Positions 41,109 to 53,798 of a stretch of 64,000 nt of DNA are shown piece after piece. The stretch comes from Neodontobutis hainanensis. Its lineage: Eukaryota > Chordata > Actinopteri > Gobiiformes > Odontobutidae. Position 1 is the first letter of the stretch. Every line of letters begins with the position of its first letter. The stretch is from the NCBI GenBank assembly GCA_024349245.1, contig JALDNG010002967.1, positions 72,457 to 136,456 of the forward strand, read 5' to 3'. The translations under genes and the position numbers were made by a program. The notes under the pieces are model-generated. The model did no database searches, had not been told where the DNA came from, and saw nothing but the letters and a program-made list of their open reading frames with translations.

Positions 41109-42904
41109 GACATACAATTATACTGTATTTTTGGGTTTAATAATTTCCTATGGCAGTGACAAAAGAGAATGCCAACCAAGATGACCGACTGCTATAAAAC
41201 CACGTTACTTGTCATAAATCAATTTAACTGTGTGTTTTAAATGAAAGCAGCAGGATCATTTGGACAAGTCTCTACCCACAGCATTGCAGTGTATGTTTAT
41301 TGAAACATTGGAATAATAAATTATACTGGCTACTGTCCAGACTAACAAATTCAAATTTCAAAATGTATAACTTTTCATTTAGCATCTGCTCAGGCATTTT
41401 TAGGAAAATAAAACACATTGTTGAGTGAGAGATCAAAATACAATCACTCTGAAAGACAGTCATTTTAATGTGTGGCAGTTCTTCAAGGAATGTTAAGGTG
41501 AATGTGTTGGCTCACGGTGTCTTCCGTCATGAACACAGTTATCTACGAAACAAGTGGAACTGTTTGATGCCTTCATTATTGCTGTTGAGTGAGTATCCAA
41601 CAAATAAACACATATACAACAACGCTGCTTTGTGATCAACCACTTTTGCACTTATGTTATTAATGATATTTTGTCTGTGTTGTCCTTTAAGGCTGCTGGG
41701 ATATGTTTTGAGTTTTTTCCGGATTGACCTCTTCTGGTTGTTAGATTCTCTGAGGCCACTGCGCCTGATAAGAAGGATAACATGTAAGTCTTTTTTCCAA
41801 ACCACAAACATAGTAAAAAAAACACTGAAATAAAATTGAGACAACAAGTGCAGTTCAAATCAATTATCTAACCTGTTTGAGCAGGCCTGCGGAGAACTGT
41901 GGAGACCATTTTAGAAACCCTGCCCATGTTCTCTAATGTCCTTCTGCTCTTCAACCTGCTCATCATCGTCTTCGGCATTGCAGCAGTGCAGCTGTGGAAG
42001 GGACAGCTACGCAACCGCTGCTTTCTCGGAGCTGATGTAACGTAAGTTTAAAAGTATAGTCTAGGGCTTTTTCCTCCCTTGAAAGTCCACCATCTCCATC
42101 ACGTTGCAACTTTCTAAGTAGCTCGCCAAAGACTTAAGGAATCCTACATAAACTTGATCTGTCACTCAGCAAACCAACATACCTTTATATCCAATCTGGG
42201 CACAAATGTTTGATTTGGTCATTCAAAGTCTGAAAGATAAATGGAATACTAACAATGTTGCATTTCCAGCAGTCTTTTGTGATATGGATATAGAGAGTTG
42301 CAGCGTCAACACATGTTAAATATATATTATGCAACTGGACCTATAAGCATTGAGCAATGGCTTTAGTCTCACATTTGGCTGTTGCTTTCTAAAAGTATTG
42401 CTAGACTTCTGTATTTATCAGATGATTGGTTTTGTCTTCATTGTCTACAGACAAAAAGTATTAAAGTGTGTATGTCTCTATGTCTCTCCTCAGACAGTAC
42501 AACAGGACCATGCATCCTTTCTACTCTGACCCTAACAACTCACCCTTCATCTGTTCACCATTTGACAACGATGGTCAGCATTGCAGTAACGTACCATCTA
42601 CAGTCAAAAACAACACCCAGTGCATAGTTTTACCTGAGAGTCAGGCCCTGGCTTCGTTTAATGACTCTCACGACTGTGTGAACTGGAACAGTTTGTACAG
42701 AGAGTGTCAACGTGGAGACGAGAACCCTTATGAAGGAATCATTAACTTTGACGACATTGGTTATGCTTGGATAGCTATATTTCAGGTGAGTAATAATAAT
42801 AAATCAAATTTAAATAGCGCTTTTCAGAGGATGCTTTACATACACAATACACACACAGGACAAATAAAACAATAAATAATTATGTAAACAGTATGATCAC
42901 TTGT

Positions 42905-43260
42905 ACAGTGCATCAGAAACATATTCACAGTGCTTCACTTTTTCCACATTTTATGTTACAGCCTTTTCCCAAAATTGATTAAATTCATAATTTGTCTCAA
43001 AATTCTACAAACAATACCCCACAATAAAAACTTTAAAAAGTTTAAATTAAACGTTAAAATTTATTAAAAAAAAAAAAAACAGTAATGAGCTGGAAAAAAG
43101 TTTTTATGTTATCATTCATATTCTTTGGAAAATGGCCAAAAAAACAAAAATTCTGCCAGGGTATGTAATTTTTTGAACACAACCGTGTCTGAGCTCAATT
43201 TTGAGTGTTATGGCAAAGGCTTTGAATAATTATGTACATGCACTTTTTTTTTTTTTTTAA
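42905..43260. mobile_element. Tc1-like non-autonomous fragment
   Basis: The stretch ATATTCACAGTGCTTCACTTTTTCCACATTTT and the following 100 bp match the terminal region seen at 63610 in this window. They are followed after an A-rich join by AATTATGTACATGCAC, the other end of that region. It is an internally deleted Tc1/mariner-type copy inside a domain I intron. Confidence 0.6.
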
Positions 43261-44130
43261 TATCTCGAGTATCTACTCACCTGAACAGATTTGTCTTTGA
43301 ACTCTTTATTGATCTGTGTATTTTTCATTTGAAAATCCTCAGGTCATCACACTGGAAGGATGGTCAGAAATCATGTATTTTGTCATGGATGCCTTTTCTT
43401 TTTGGAGTTTTTTATTTTTTATAGTTGTGACTGTGGTAAGTATTCGATTTTTATATTTTATCACAAAAAAATTGCAATATTTTTAATAATCTGAATGCAA
43501 AGTGAAATTTTCTTGGGGGGATTATTAGAGTCATGGATGTGTAATTGATTGGCAATAACATTGATTTTGATGGATTTTTAATTTTTTTGTAATGTCTGAT
43601 TTAACAAAAAAGTTACACTCTTACCATTTGGGGACAAAAATGTCCTCTTCCAAAACATCATAAAAATAGTATATGTTAATATTTTTTTTAACTTTTTTTT
43701 GCATAAATCTCTTAATCCACTTCAGTCCTGATCATAAATGTCAAATATTGGAATATTTTGAAAACTTTACCCCTTTATATCCCAGTGTATATGATGGCAT
43801 CCCAAAATACTGTTAAAAAATCACCAAAAAATTGCAATATCTTCAAAAATCTGAATGCAAAGTGCAATTTTCTTGGGGGGATTATTAGAGTCATGGATGT
43901 GTAATTGATTGGCAATAACATTGATTTTGATGGATTTTTTATTTTTTTGTAATGTCTGATTTAACAAAAAAGTTACACTCTTACCATTTGGGGACAAAAA
44001 TGTCCTCTTCCAAAACGTCATAAAAATAGTATCTGTTAATATTTTTTTTAACTTTTTTTTGCATAAATCTCTTAATCCACTTCAGTCCTGAACATAAATA
44101 CCAAATATTTAAAAAAAATTCTGAATTTTA

Positions 44131-45785
44131 ACCCTTTATATGCCAGTGTATATGATGCCATTACATCAGCTAATCATCAGAACAGTGTCAGATTTCTCCA
44201 AAGCAAGAGCTTAGATGTGCTATAAATAAATTACAAATAAAACATAAGAAAAGTTTATTTTCAACAAACAAAGATTTACTAAATTTGGAACAGACATTTA
44301 TACTGCTTTTACAACCTGAAACCAGCTGCATTGAGCTCTTCCTGCCTGTGGATGTGTGCATGCACACGCTCACCTGTGTGAGTTCAGTTCATATCCGTGC
44401 ACATTAATTGCAGCAGAAAGATGTGTAAACTTTGCTAATATATTTTTCACACTTGCAGCAGGTAATGGTGGCCTTCTCCCATGGGCCAGTGCATTGCATG
44501 CACAGTCGTCTTTGGGTATTTGGAAATCCCTGGGTACCCACTGACACTGTCCTGCCCTTTCTGTGGCTCTTGTGTTTCTGCTGCAGCCGCTTTGTGCGTG
44601 GGGTAGCTGCCCTGCGTTGTTGGATTAGTGGAGTGACCAATGCTCCTCTAAGAAAATCCGGCGCTCTTGTTCAAGGTTGGATTCACAGTCATCCATAACA
44701 CAAAGAAGTTCAAAGCTGAGACATCTAAGATGTTGTAAAACAACGTCAGTGGCCTGATAGCCGGCTCCTAGTGAACAGTGCTGCAGGACGTTCTTGCAGG
44801 ACGTTCTTGCTTCGCTATGTAGGAGACAGGTGTGTGAGACTTGGCAAAGCCAAAAAGGGTGGATTGAAGGCTTCTTTTTCTGGTCTGGAGCAGGATTGGG
44901 GGAAGCTCTGGCAACTTGCGTTTTAGCAGCTCTTCCCTAAGTCCATATGAGGTGAAAAAATTATCACACATCACCGTATGTCCTGCCAGTCCTTGAGTCA
45001 GCTGCAGAACCACTCTCCTTTCCTGGTTGACCTCCACAGAACAACCCTCTTGTTTTCCCGCATAGACTTGCCTTTTAAATGCTTAAGAGGACGTCACAGG
45101 CCATGTAAACTTTGATCCTGGCTGGTTTGCTGGGGATGTACTGCTTGAAACTGCAGCGAGCCCAGTCAGAATCGGAGGTATCTTCCGGGGAGGAAGAGTA
45201 TGGGGACTGGGCTCGCTGGTTGTCATCCTCAGTCCTGTCCTCACGAGCCCATAACCTGTTCTAGAGCTTGCAGTTTGTTAAATTTAGATTTCTTACAGAT
45301 TGCCAGATAAGAAATGAACACACAGCTCTTGACCTGGCTGGATTTCTAAGTTTAGTGTACGGTCACACCTGTGTCAACAGAGTTGTTGCTACCACGCTGT
45401 TTACTTTTTGTGCTGCTGCAATTTGTTGCTCTCAAGTTTGTTATGATGCAGAGTTGTTAAAAGTTCATGGTGACAAAGGGGGTTAAACTATACCTTTTAT
45501 TCTTTCACTTCAAAAACACATAAATTTAAAACAAAAAAGTTAAGGTTCCAAACTGCAGTTTTGAGGAGATCCAATGGAAGTTATTTATTAAATCATACAA
45601 AGCATAAAAAATTATAATTGATCAAAATGCATTTTAAAGCCAACCAATGGCACATCCACAACTTTAATAATCCCCCCAAGAAAATTGCACTTTACATTCA
45701 GATTATGAAAAATATTGCTATTTCTAATTGATTGTATAACAGTATTTTGAGATACCATTACATACACTGGCATATAAAGGGTTAA
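44131..45785 (-). mobile_element. piggyBac core element
   Basis: TTAACCCTTTATATGCCAGTGTATATGATG at the left (44131 onward) is mirrored at the right by ACTGGCATATAAAGGGTTAA (ending about 45785). This gives inverted ends with TTAA target sites. A transposase fragment lies on the minus strand inside. The length of 1.65 kb is short for an autonomous element. Confidence 0.7.
44768..45190 (-). pseudogene. piggyBac transposase fragment
   Basis: On the minus strand, from 45190 down: FKQYIPSKPARIKVYMACDV, a conserved DDE_Tnp_1_7 block, then a TAA and a frame break. The next frame has VVLQLTQGLAGHTVMCDNFFTSY, containing a catalytic-region Asp, and FGFAKSHTPVSYIAK. The N-terminal part and the C-terminal Cys-rich finger are missing. 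It is a relic. Confidence 0.8.
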
Positions 45786-48700
45786 AATTTTGAAAATATT
45801 CAAATATTTGACATTTATGATCAGGACCGAAGTGAATTAAGAGACATTATTGTTATTGTATTATAAGAGACATTTTTGTCCCCAAATGGTAAGAGTGTAA
45901 CTTTTTTGTTTAAATCTGACATTACAAAAAAAAACAAAAATTCATCAAAATCAATGTTATTGCCAATCAATGGCACATCCAAGCCTCTAATAATCCCCCC
46001 AAGAAAATTGCACTTTGCATTCAGATTATTGAAAATATTGCAATTTTTTGGTGATTTTTTAACAGTATTTTGGCATGCCATCATATACATTGGGATTTAA
46101 AGGGTTAAAATTTTGAAAATATTCAAATATTTGACATTTATGATCAGGACTGATGTGGATTAAGAGATTTATGCAAAAAAAGTAGAAAAAAATATTAACA
46201 GATACTATTTTTATGATGTTTTGGAAGAGGACATTTTTGTCCCCAAATGGTAAGAGTGTAACCTTTTTTTATCTGACATTACAAAAAAATTTTAAATCCA
46301 TCAAAATCAATGTTATTGCCAATCAATTACACATCCATGACTCTAATAATCCCCCCAAGAATATTTCACTTTGCATTCAGATTTCTGAAAATATTGCAAT
46401 TTTTTGGTAATTTTTAACAATATTTTGGGATGCCATCATATACACTGGCATATAAAGGGTTAAAAATGTGAAAATATTCAAATATTTGACATTTATGATC
46501 AGGACTGAAGTGGATTAAGAGATTTATGCAAAAAGTAGAAAAAATATTAACATGTACTATTTTTATGATGTTTTGGAAGAGGACATTTTTGTCCCCAAAT
46601 GGTAAGAGTGTAACTTTTTTTAAATCTAACATTACAAAAAAATTTAAATCCATCAAAATCAATGTTATTGCCAATCAATGGCACATCCATGACTCTAATA
46701 ATCCCCAAGAAAATTTCACTTTGCATTCAGATTTCTGAAAATATTGCAATTTTTCAGTAATTTTTAACAATATTTTGGGATGCCATCATATACACTGGGA
46801 TATAAAGGGTTAAAAATGTGAACATATTTAAATATTTGACATTTATGATTAGGACTGAAGTGGATTAAGAGATTTATGCAAAAAAAAGTAGAAAAAAATA
46901 TTAACATATACTATTTTTATGATGTTTTGTAAGAGGACATTTTGTCCCCAAATGGTAAGAGTGTAACTTTTTTTCAGGGTGCAAGGGTTAAATGAACAGC
47001 AAAATCAATATCATTAACACCAGAAAGTGTATACATAGTTCTCACTTGATTGATGAATTCTCACCAACTTGATAGTGTTGCGTTTTTAAATCATCAGTTG
47101 TGTAAATTTGTTCTACATTCTGTTGTCGAGCGGGTAGATCAGAGACGTGAGAGATTGGGGCACACCTTATTTTTCTTTTAGTTCCCATTTTTGTTACATG
47201 TGGTGAGAAATTACTTTTGGACTTAGGAAAAAGAATGGTCGCCTCATTCATGAAGCTTCTTGTGTAGAAATATCTACTTAAACCCTACTTAAGAGGATTT
47301 TCACCAAATCTTTTTTACATTAACTGAAAAATGTTCTTCTAAAAGAACAAATCTCAAGAACAGGGTGAAGCCTACAAATGAATGATCTAAGCTACTAAAG
47401 GCCATTTGCCAGGGTACAGGTCTCATTACGTGTCTCTGTCCTGTAGTTCTTAAAGTACAGCCGCTTTCGTACAGGTGCTCTGGAGTATTTTTTTTAAATG
47501 ACAACGGAAACAAAGCTAACTGCGTACCCCAAGCTCTCTTTGTGATACTGAAACCCACTGGCCTCTTTTCCCAAACTCAGATACTCATTTGAACACTCCT
47601 CAGACTGACATTCACTGAAGCTGTCTGTTTTTTCTTATTCTTCTTTTACTTCCTGTCTTTTATGTTGTGGTTTTAAAGTGACTGCTCTTCTTTCACATCA
47701 GCTCGAGCATTTGTCATGACGAACGTGTGTGCTGTAGTGATTAGTACCCAGTTCTCGATGTTCGCGAGCAGCAGCAGCATGAAGAACAAGAAGATAGAAT
47801 ACAAGTTGCAGTTCTTTTAAAAGAACAAGCAACTAGATTCTTACAAAAGTCTACTTTGAAATGAGGTTAGACAGAGACTTAACTGTATTACTGTGTTCTT
47901 TGTGTTCATGACCTTACTTTTTCAAATAATATATCAATAGGGACTTTTAGGAATAGAAAAATACAATGCTGTGTAAATAAATTTGGACATAGCCTCAGAA
48001 AGATTATTACAGCTGCTGGTTTATTAGCAGGTGTCTGAACTACAGTAAAATCACATTTTGAAAAACTGCATCTTTTCAGTTCTTATATTAGGTCCCACAG
48101 ACGGCCTCCATCTGACAGCGCTCAAATAGAGATCCGCGAAAAGTCTATGCCTATTTCAGGAACACCTCAAAAATATGTTGCCACCGACTGCTTGACCGAG
48201 TGATCCTTTTTGTGAATTTCTTAAGTATTTTTGTGATCGCTATGGAACATTACCAACAGGTGAGACACATGGGGATTCTTAGTTAACCCTTCTATGGAAA
48301 GCTACTATTACCAGTGCACATTTTTGAGCACACTAGTACTTCTAGTAGATATTTTGTGTAGTACTAGAGGTACTAGTGACGCTTTGGACCTCACTGTTGT
48401 AGAAAGCTGCTGACCACCTCTATTTAGCCGATTGGATTTGAGACAAGATAGACTGAAAGACACAGAATATATGACTTAGAGAAGAAGATTTATTCACCAC
48501 AAGACAGGCCTGAGACAGAGAACACTCAATATGCATGTTCAAGTCTCACTAGAGTCTGGAATAGTGCAGCATATGTAGCTGTGAATTGCATCATTGATTG
48601 GGCAATGTTGTCTTAACCTTGTAGTTGTTTGTGTAATCTTTTAAACAAGTTCATTTGGATAGTGTCTGTTGTCATTATCATTTTAAAAGCGTAAACACAA

Positions 48701-49807
48701 ATGTTTTTATAATAAATGGCTTCACCAAACCACTAACTATGAATAAAAAGTTCATTCATATTCTCAACTCCCAAAAACTCCCAAAATTTCCAAATTCTTC
48801 CAGGATATGTACTTATGAGCACAAGTGTATAATTAGAACTGGTTTGTGGAATACGTCATGGCCACTGTTGATTTGGCACAGAGCAGGCTCATTACATTCC
48901 TCACACATGTTGTCTAGTTTCAGTTTCTGTGGGATTGGTTCTGACCCGGGGGCTTAAAGTTGGGACAGTGCAGTGATATCATAAACCGTATCATTTATTT
49001 GGTTCAGTGTTCCAGGTGTAAATGCTTAAGATAATGCAAGAATGCCTGGAAGAATGCAAGATTATTTTAATTATGCACCCTTAAGTTTTAGAAATTTACC
49101 TACTTATTTTAAAGCCCATGAAATGAAAATATGCACTGAACAGCACAGTATAATACATCTATAAAGTAAATACAAAGATTTATTTCCTGATTTCCTTTTC
49201 CTTTGTGTCTTTTCTCACAGCCTCTCTGGTGGATGAAGTTACTCCTGATCAGTAACATTTTCATCGATGCTATATCTTCTTCACGGAGATGGTGCTGAAG
49301 TAAATAATACCTTCATTTGATTACTTCAGAGAGTTTAATAATCTGCTGGACTTCATCATTGTTATTACAAGGTAATGTGGGTGTCCTAAATGTAATCTAA
49401 AGAATTGTCCCACAACTCTGAAGGTTCTTTGTGTACCAGTTGTATGGAGCACCTGACGACAGGTGGCAGTATGCTGGCGGTGCTGCATGTCTTTCGTTTG
49501 CTTCGCCTAGTGCGCCTCATTATGTCCCATCCTAACCTGTGGAAACAAGTTCTAGTGCTGATGAAGACCATGAAAGAGGCCGTTCCACTCTGGTCCCTGT
49601 TGCTGCTTTTCATTTTTTTTCAGGCATGTACTTCTCAGAATAGAGAGATAGAGGTTCTACCAGTGCAGGTTTACTGACTATGTCTCTGTTATTCCAGTCT
49701 ACTGGGGATGCACTGCTTTGGGTCAAAATTCAACTTTCCCACACAAGATGTGCATAGACGGACAAACTTTGACTCCATCCTGTGGTCGATGCTCACTGTG
49801 TTTCAGA

Positions 49808-50290
49808 TGAGCCTGGTCTGCTTTGTAACAGCACTAATTGGGGTCTCTTCCGACTCCAAATACTACTAAGTATTAAAAACATTCAGGCAACCAAATATTC
49901 AATCAGTTTAATCCTGAAACATTTTGAGTATTTGGTAGGTTTGGTCTCAGGATTCATGGAGAACAAAAATATTGATGTTTCAGTGTTTATTTAATTTTAT
50001 TTATGTGCATTTTTGGCTGGAGGGTCCCCAGGGAGAGAGCAGAAAGTGTCAAGGGTGTATAATAGATCTGTGAGAGTCACTGAAGAGAAACATTCTGCAG
50101 AAATTCATGCTATAAGCTGTAACACAGACACACTGATCAAATCAAAAAAGAAAAAGGTTAAGGGTGATCAAAATGATTGCAAACAAATAAGACTGTTTGA
50201 GAATCCCTTGAATGCTGCATATAATTTGTTGACCATGGTTTTTTGTAATTCTTTAATGGATAAATATAATCCTTTTTATTTACAATTTAG
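49808..50290. other. Domain II intron, left part
   Basis: No gene is seen. A purine-rich stretch with short open frames precedes the hAT insertion at 50291. Confidence 0.3.
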
Positions 50291-50611
50291 CAGTGGTGGA
50301 GGAAGTACTTAAGTTTAGTACTTAAGTAAAAGTACAACTACCCTGCAAAATATATACTTAAGTAAAAGTATAATTACTACATCAACATATTACTTAAGTA
50401 AAAGTCATAAGTACATACTTTTAAATTTACTTTAAAGTATTTTTTTAAGTAAAAGTACAATCAGTTGTATCAATGTCTGGGCTGTTCAATTGTAACAATC
50501 ACAAACAACATCTATTGTGTACTGGAAAGAGTTGTTGTGCAATACTGACACTGTAAAAATCTGGTTATTTACTTATTACTCATTAAATAATAATTGGGCT
50601 AAGCCAATTAT

Positions 50612-51827
50612 GACATACAATTATACTGTATTTTTGGGTTTAATAATTTCCTATGGCAGTGACAAAAGAGAATGCCAACCAAGATGACCGACTGCTATAA
50701 AACCACGTTACTTGTCATAAATCAATTTAACTGTGTGTTTTAAATGAAAGCAGCAGGATCATTTGGACAAGTCTCTACCCACAGCATTGCAGTGTATGTT
50801 TATTGAAACATTGGAATAATAAATTATACTGGCTACTGTCCAGACTAACAAATTCAAATTTCAAAATGTATAACTTTTCATTTAGCATCTGCTCAGGCAT
50901 TTTTAGGAAAATAAAACACATTGTTGAGTGAGAGATCAAAATACAATCACTCTGAAAGACAGTCATTTTAATGTGTGGCAGTTCTTCAAGGAATGTTAAG
51001 GTGAATGTGTTGGCTCACGGTGTCTTCCGTCATGAACACAGTTATCTACGAAACAAGTGGAACTGTTTCGATGCCTTCATTATTGCTGTTGAGTGAGTAT
51101 CCAACAAATAAACACATATACAACAACGCTGCTTTGTGATCAACCACTTTTGCACTTATGTTATTAATGATATTTTGTCTGTGTTGTCCTTTAAGGCTGC
51201 TGGGATATGTTTTGAGTTTTTTCCGGATTGACCTCTTCTGGTTGTTAGATTCTCTGAGGCCACTGCGCCTGATAAGAAGGATAACATGTAAGTCTTTTTT
51301 CCAAACCACAAACATAGTAAAAAAACACTGAAATAAAATTGAGACAAGTGCAGTTCAAATCAATTATCTAACCTGTTTGAGCAGGCCTGGAGAACTGTGG
51401 AGACCATTTTAGAAACCCTGCCCATGTTCTCTAATGTCCTTCTGCTCTTCAACCTGCTCATCATCGTCTTCGGCATTGCAGCAGTGCAGCTGTGGAAGGG
51501 ACAGCTACGCAACCGCTGCTTTCTCGGAGCTGATGTAACGTAAGTTTAAAAGTATAGTCTAGGGCTTTTTCCTCCTTGAAAGTCCACCATCTCCATCACG
51601 TTGCAACTTTCTAAGTAGCTCGCCAAAGACTTAAGGAATCCTACATAAACTTGATCTGTCACTCAGCAAACCAACATACCTTTATATCCAATCTGGGCAC
51701 AAATGTTTGATTTGGTCATTCAAAGTCTGAAAGATAAATGGAATACTAACAATGTTGCATTTCCAGCAGTCTTTTGTGATATGGATATAGAGAGTTGCAG
51801 CGTCAACACATGTTAAATATATATTAT
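50612..51827 (+). pseudogene. Captured copy of channel domain I S2-S5 exons and introns
   Basis: This 1216 bp matches 41109-42330 (1222 bp). The only differences I see by eye are short indels. It contains the partial S2-S3 exon (WNCFDAFIIAVE, in frame here), the S3-S4 exon and the S4-S5 exon (two bases shorter near 51387, breaking its frame), with introns retained. Retained introns mean the copy was made from DNA and not from mRNA. It ends inside intron sequence on both sides. Confidence 0.9.
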
Positions 51828-51964
51828 ACTGGTGTGATATTTTTGTTATGTTGACATCCGTTTTTCTATAACAGTCATAGCTTCATGTCATAGCAAGTTT
51901 GTAACCTAAATATTAATAACTAGCATTGCATGTCTTACCTCTATATGTTTCTTCAAATTTGAAG

Positions 51965-52129
51965 GGGTTTTTTTAAACGCCAACAGTTCTTCGCGTTGAG
52001 GTAGGCAGTTTACACATTGAAAACGCCAGGAGTCAATAACTTGATTAAATAAGGCCAGGGATGTCTCTGAGAATCAGAGCTGCAGGGAACAAGCTCAAGC
52101 TCAGTCGACGTTGTTGGCTCTTCGTCCAT
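51965..52129 (-). pseudogene. hAT transposase N-terminal fragment (BED finger start)
   Basis: From ATG at 52129 reading leftward, an acidic/Thr start (MDEEPTTSTE) is followed by HPWPYL. After a frame break comes WRFQCVNCLPQREELLAF, the first half of a BED zinc finger with its C-x2-C. This marks the host element as hAT and shows its original coding strand. Confidence 0.6.
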
Positions 52130-52846
52130 GTTTGATATTTGCATCCAGTGTCCTTTTCTTCGATTTACATCAGTTCCGCTTGTGTTGTTTCAAAACGCGT
52201 GTAAGTTCTTTGACTAATCAGATCTCCGATCTGTTTCAACGTGCATTGGCCAGCAACGCCAAAACTTCAATTTTTTTATGCAAGATTCGAAGGATGTAAC
52301 GACACGCATTTTCAAAATGTAGTGGAGTACAAAGTACAGATAATTGCTGAAAAATCTACTTGAGTAAAAGTATAAGTATGCATTATTTTTTTACTTAAGT
52401 AAAGTATAGATACTTAAAAATTTATTTATACAGTAACGAAGTACAAATACTTTTACATTCCACCACTGCAATTTAGATTTGAGTTGGAAAAGTCAAGGGA
52501 AATGTAAAATGTAATTTCCAGGTTGAATTGTCATGGCTTTTAAATGATTGTCTTGTCATTAGTTGTATTGGCAATATGGACATAAAATCTAATAATTTTT
52601 ATTAAAAGGACCCTAAAACCTTCCTGAAACTCCCGGAGGCCCCTGCTGATGCACTTTTGCACTCACAACTTTTTGTCTTATTCTCTGATGTAGATTCTGA
52701 CCCAGGAAGACTGGAATTACGTGATGTACAACGGCATGATCACCACCAGCCCCTGGGCATGTTTTTTCGTTGCTGTGATAATGCTGGGGAAACATTTACT
52801 CCTGAACGTGCTTGTGAGCATCGTGGTTCGTAATTTCCAAGTTCTG

Positions 52847-53798
52847 GTAAGGACCATTTTTGTTTTCATACATCACTGATGCATAATAATTGATATGCAG
52901 TGAGTCAGGGCTGGGATATTTGATGTTGATGGGTCCTCCTCAAGAAAATTACAGTCAAAACATCATCTAATTCCCTTTTAGATGATGTTTTAGAGTTTAG
53001 CTGAACATTTTGAGTGGCCCCAACATCAGAGACAGAAGACTTTAAAACAGAAAGGTCAAGGTCAAAAATGTTTTATATTTCCCGCCCTTTGCTCTTTATG
53101 CCAATAAAACCACATCACATCCACAGTCTCTGTTTTGAGACAAACCCCTTTAACAGGCAGCACCAGCCCCACGGTCCTCCGCTGGGACAGGGTGTGGGGC
53201 TAACGGGATGTCTACAGTAAATATTTACAGAGCACAGGCCACAGATTTGTGTGCTGCTGGGTCTGGTCGCTGTTTTACACAGTGGCACGTGGTGAGAGCG
53301 TGCAAGAACTCATTGACACGAAGATCATTTAAATATGTTTTTGTCGAGAAAAAATAAAATGCATAATTCTGGGCAGAGAAAAGGCAATAGAAAACGTATA
53401 GTGTAATAAGTATTACACGGCCCAGTTCCAAATCTAATTTGCTTCAGCATTTTTCAAGATCATTACATTCTGAGAAAGAGTTGAATTCTGAGTATGTCCC
53501 CAATCATTAATGCAATGCTCCTGACAGTAACAGAGATGACAGATTAACAAATTTGTTATTATTACAAAGCCAGTCTCCCCAACCTTTAAAAAAATAAAAT
53601 GTAAAAATACACATTGGACTAAACCTCACAGTACTTTAATACCTGTAATAGTCTTTTAAAAGGCTACAAATCACACAGTGTTTAAATAGTTTTTATTCAA
53701 ATTTTTACATCTGTAATCTGTTATTTGTAACTTGTGCGCAGTGTGCCTACAGTATAGTGGCTTGATGATGTGTTTGTCTAAAAACTCTGTTGTCCTAG
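52847..53798. other. Domain II-III linker intron
   Basis: Non-coding; no repeat family is recognised. Confidence 0.3.

Larger units (their letters stand above)
43450..46995. mobile_element. piggyBac element within inverted arrays of about 350 bp repeats
   Basis: Two repeat units in plus orientation (43460-44160) and about four in reverse orientation (45600-46980) flank a unique core. Each unit contains GGGGACAAAAATGTCCTCTTCCAAAAC, TCCCCCCAAGAAAATT-type and ACCCTTTATATNCCAGTGTATATGATG words in order. Unit boundaries contain TTAA next to CCCTTTATA, a piggyBac-like terminus. The arms could pair into a long hairpin. The structure resembles a foldback element whose ends were multiplied. It fills the intron before the last domain I exon. 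Confidence 0.65.
41490..47821 (+). pseudogene. Cav3-like channel, domain I exons (main copy)
   Basis: The exons encode the first repeat of a T-type calcium channel alpha1 subunit, a plasma-membrane voltage-gated pore. Exons: end of S2 to S3 (to about 41587, WNCF then a 1-base break); S3-S4 41692-41783 (FFRIDLFWLLDSLRPLRLIRR, a charged voltage sensor); S4-S5 linker and S5 41885-42041 (LPMFSNVLLLFN, LWKGQLRNRCFLG); turret 42494-42785, Cys-rich, ending NFDDIGYAWIAIFQ; pore 43343-43435 (VITLEGWSEIMYFVMDA, filter Glu); end of S6 47702-47821 (VMTNVCAVVISTQFS). The S2 exon lacks its first half and its acceptor. S1 is not found. Introns hold a Tc1-like fragment and the piggyBac foldback. Assignment to Cav3 is firm; functionality is doubtful. 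Confidence 0.8.
50291..52468 (-). mobile_element. hAT element carrying captured channel exons
   Basis: It begins CAGTGGTGGAGGAAG and ends ATTCCACCACTG in inverted orientation. It is flanked by perfect 8 bp target duplications CAATTTAG (50283-50290 and 52469-52476). Both ends are rich in ACTTAAGTAAAAGTA words, the subterminal motif of this family. Interior positions 50612-51827 are a copy of 41109-42330. At 51965-52129 the minus strand keeps the start of a hAT transposase: MDEEPTTS, then a BED-type SWRFQCVNCLP. The element is therefore a deleted hAT whose transposase body was replaced by host sequence. Confidence 0.85.
48092..52846 (+). pseudogene. Cav3-like channel, domain II exons (main copy)
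   Basis: Exons: S1 48092-48259 (LFVNFLSIFVIAMEHYQQ); S2-S3 49221-49371 (MKLLLISNIF, one-base break, then an FFTEMVLK-like reading in another frame); S4-S5 about 49420-49623 (HVFRLLRLVRLIMSHP, PLWSLLLLFIFF); S5 end and pore helix about 49700-49807 (NFDSILWSMLTVFQ); pore and S6 52694-52846 (ILTQEDWNYVMYNGM, filter Glu; S6 LLLNVLVSIVV). The last exon is intact. The exon ending at 49807 has lost its donor: CAG/ATGAGC where the 36.2 kb copy has CAG/GTGAGC. The hAT element at 50.3-52.5 kb lies in the intron before the pore exon. Confidence 0.8.
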
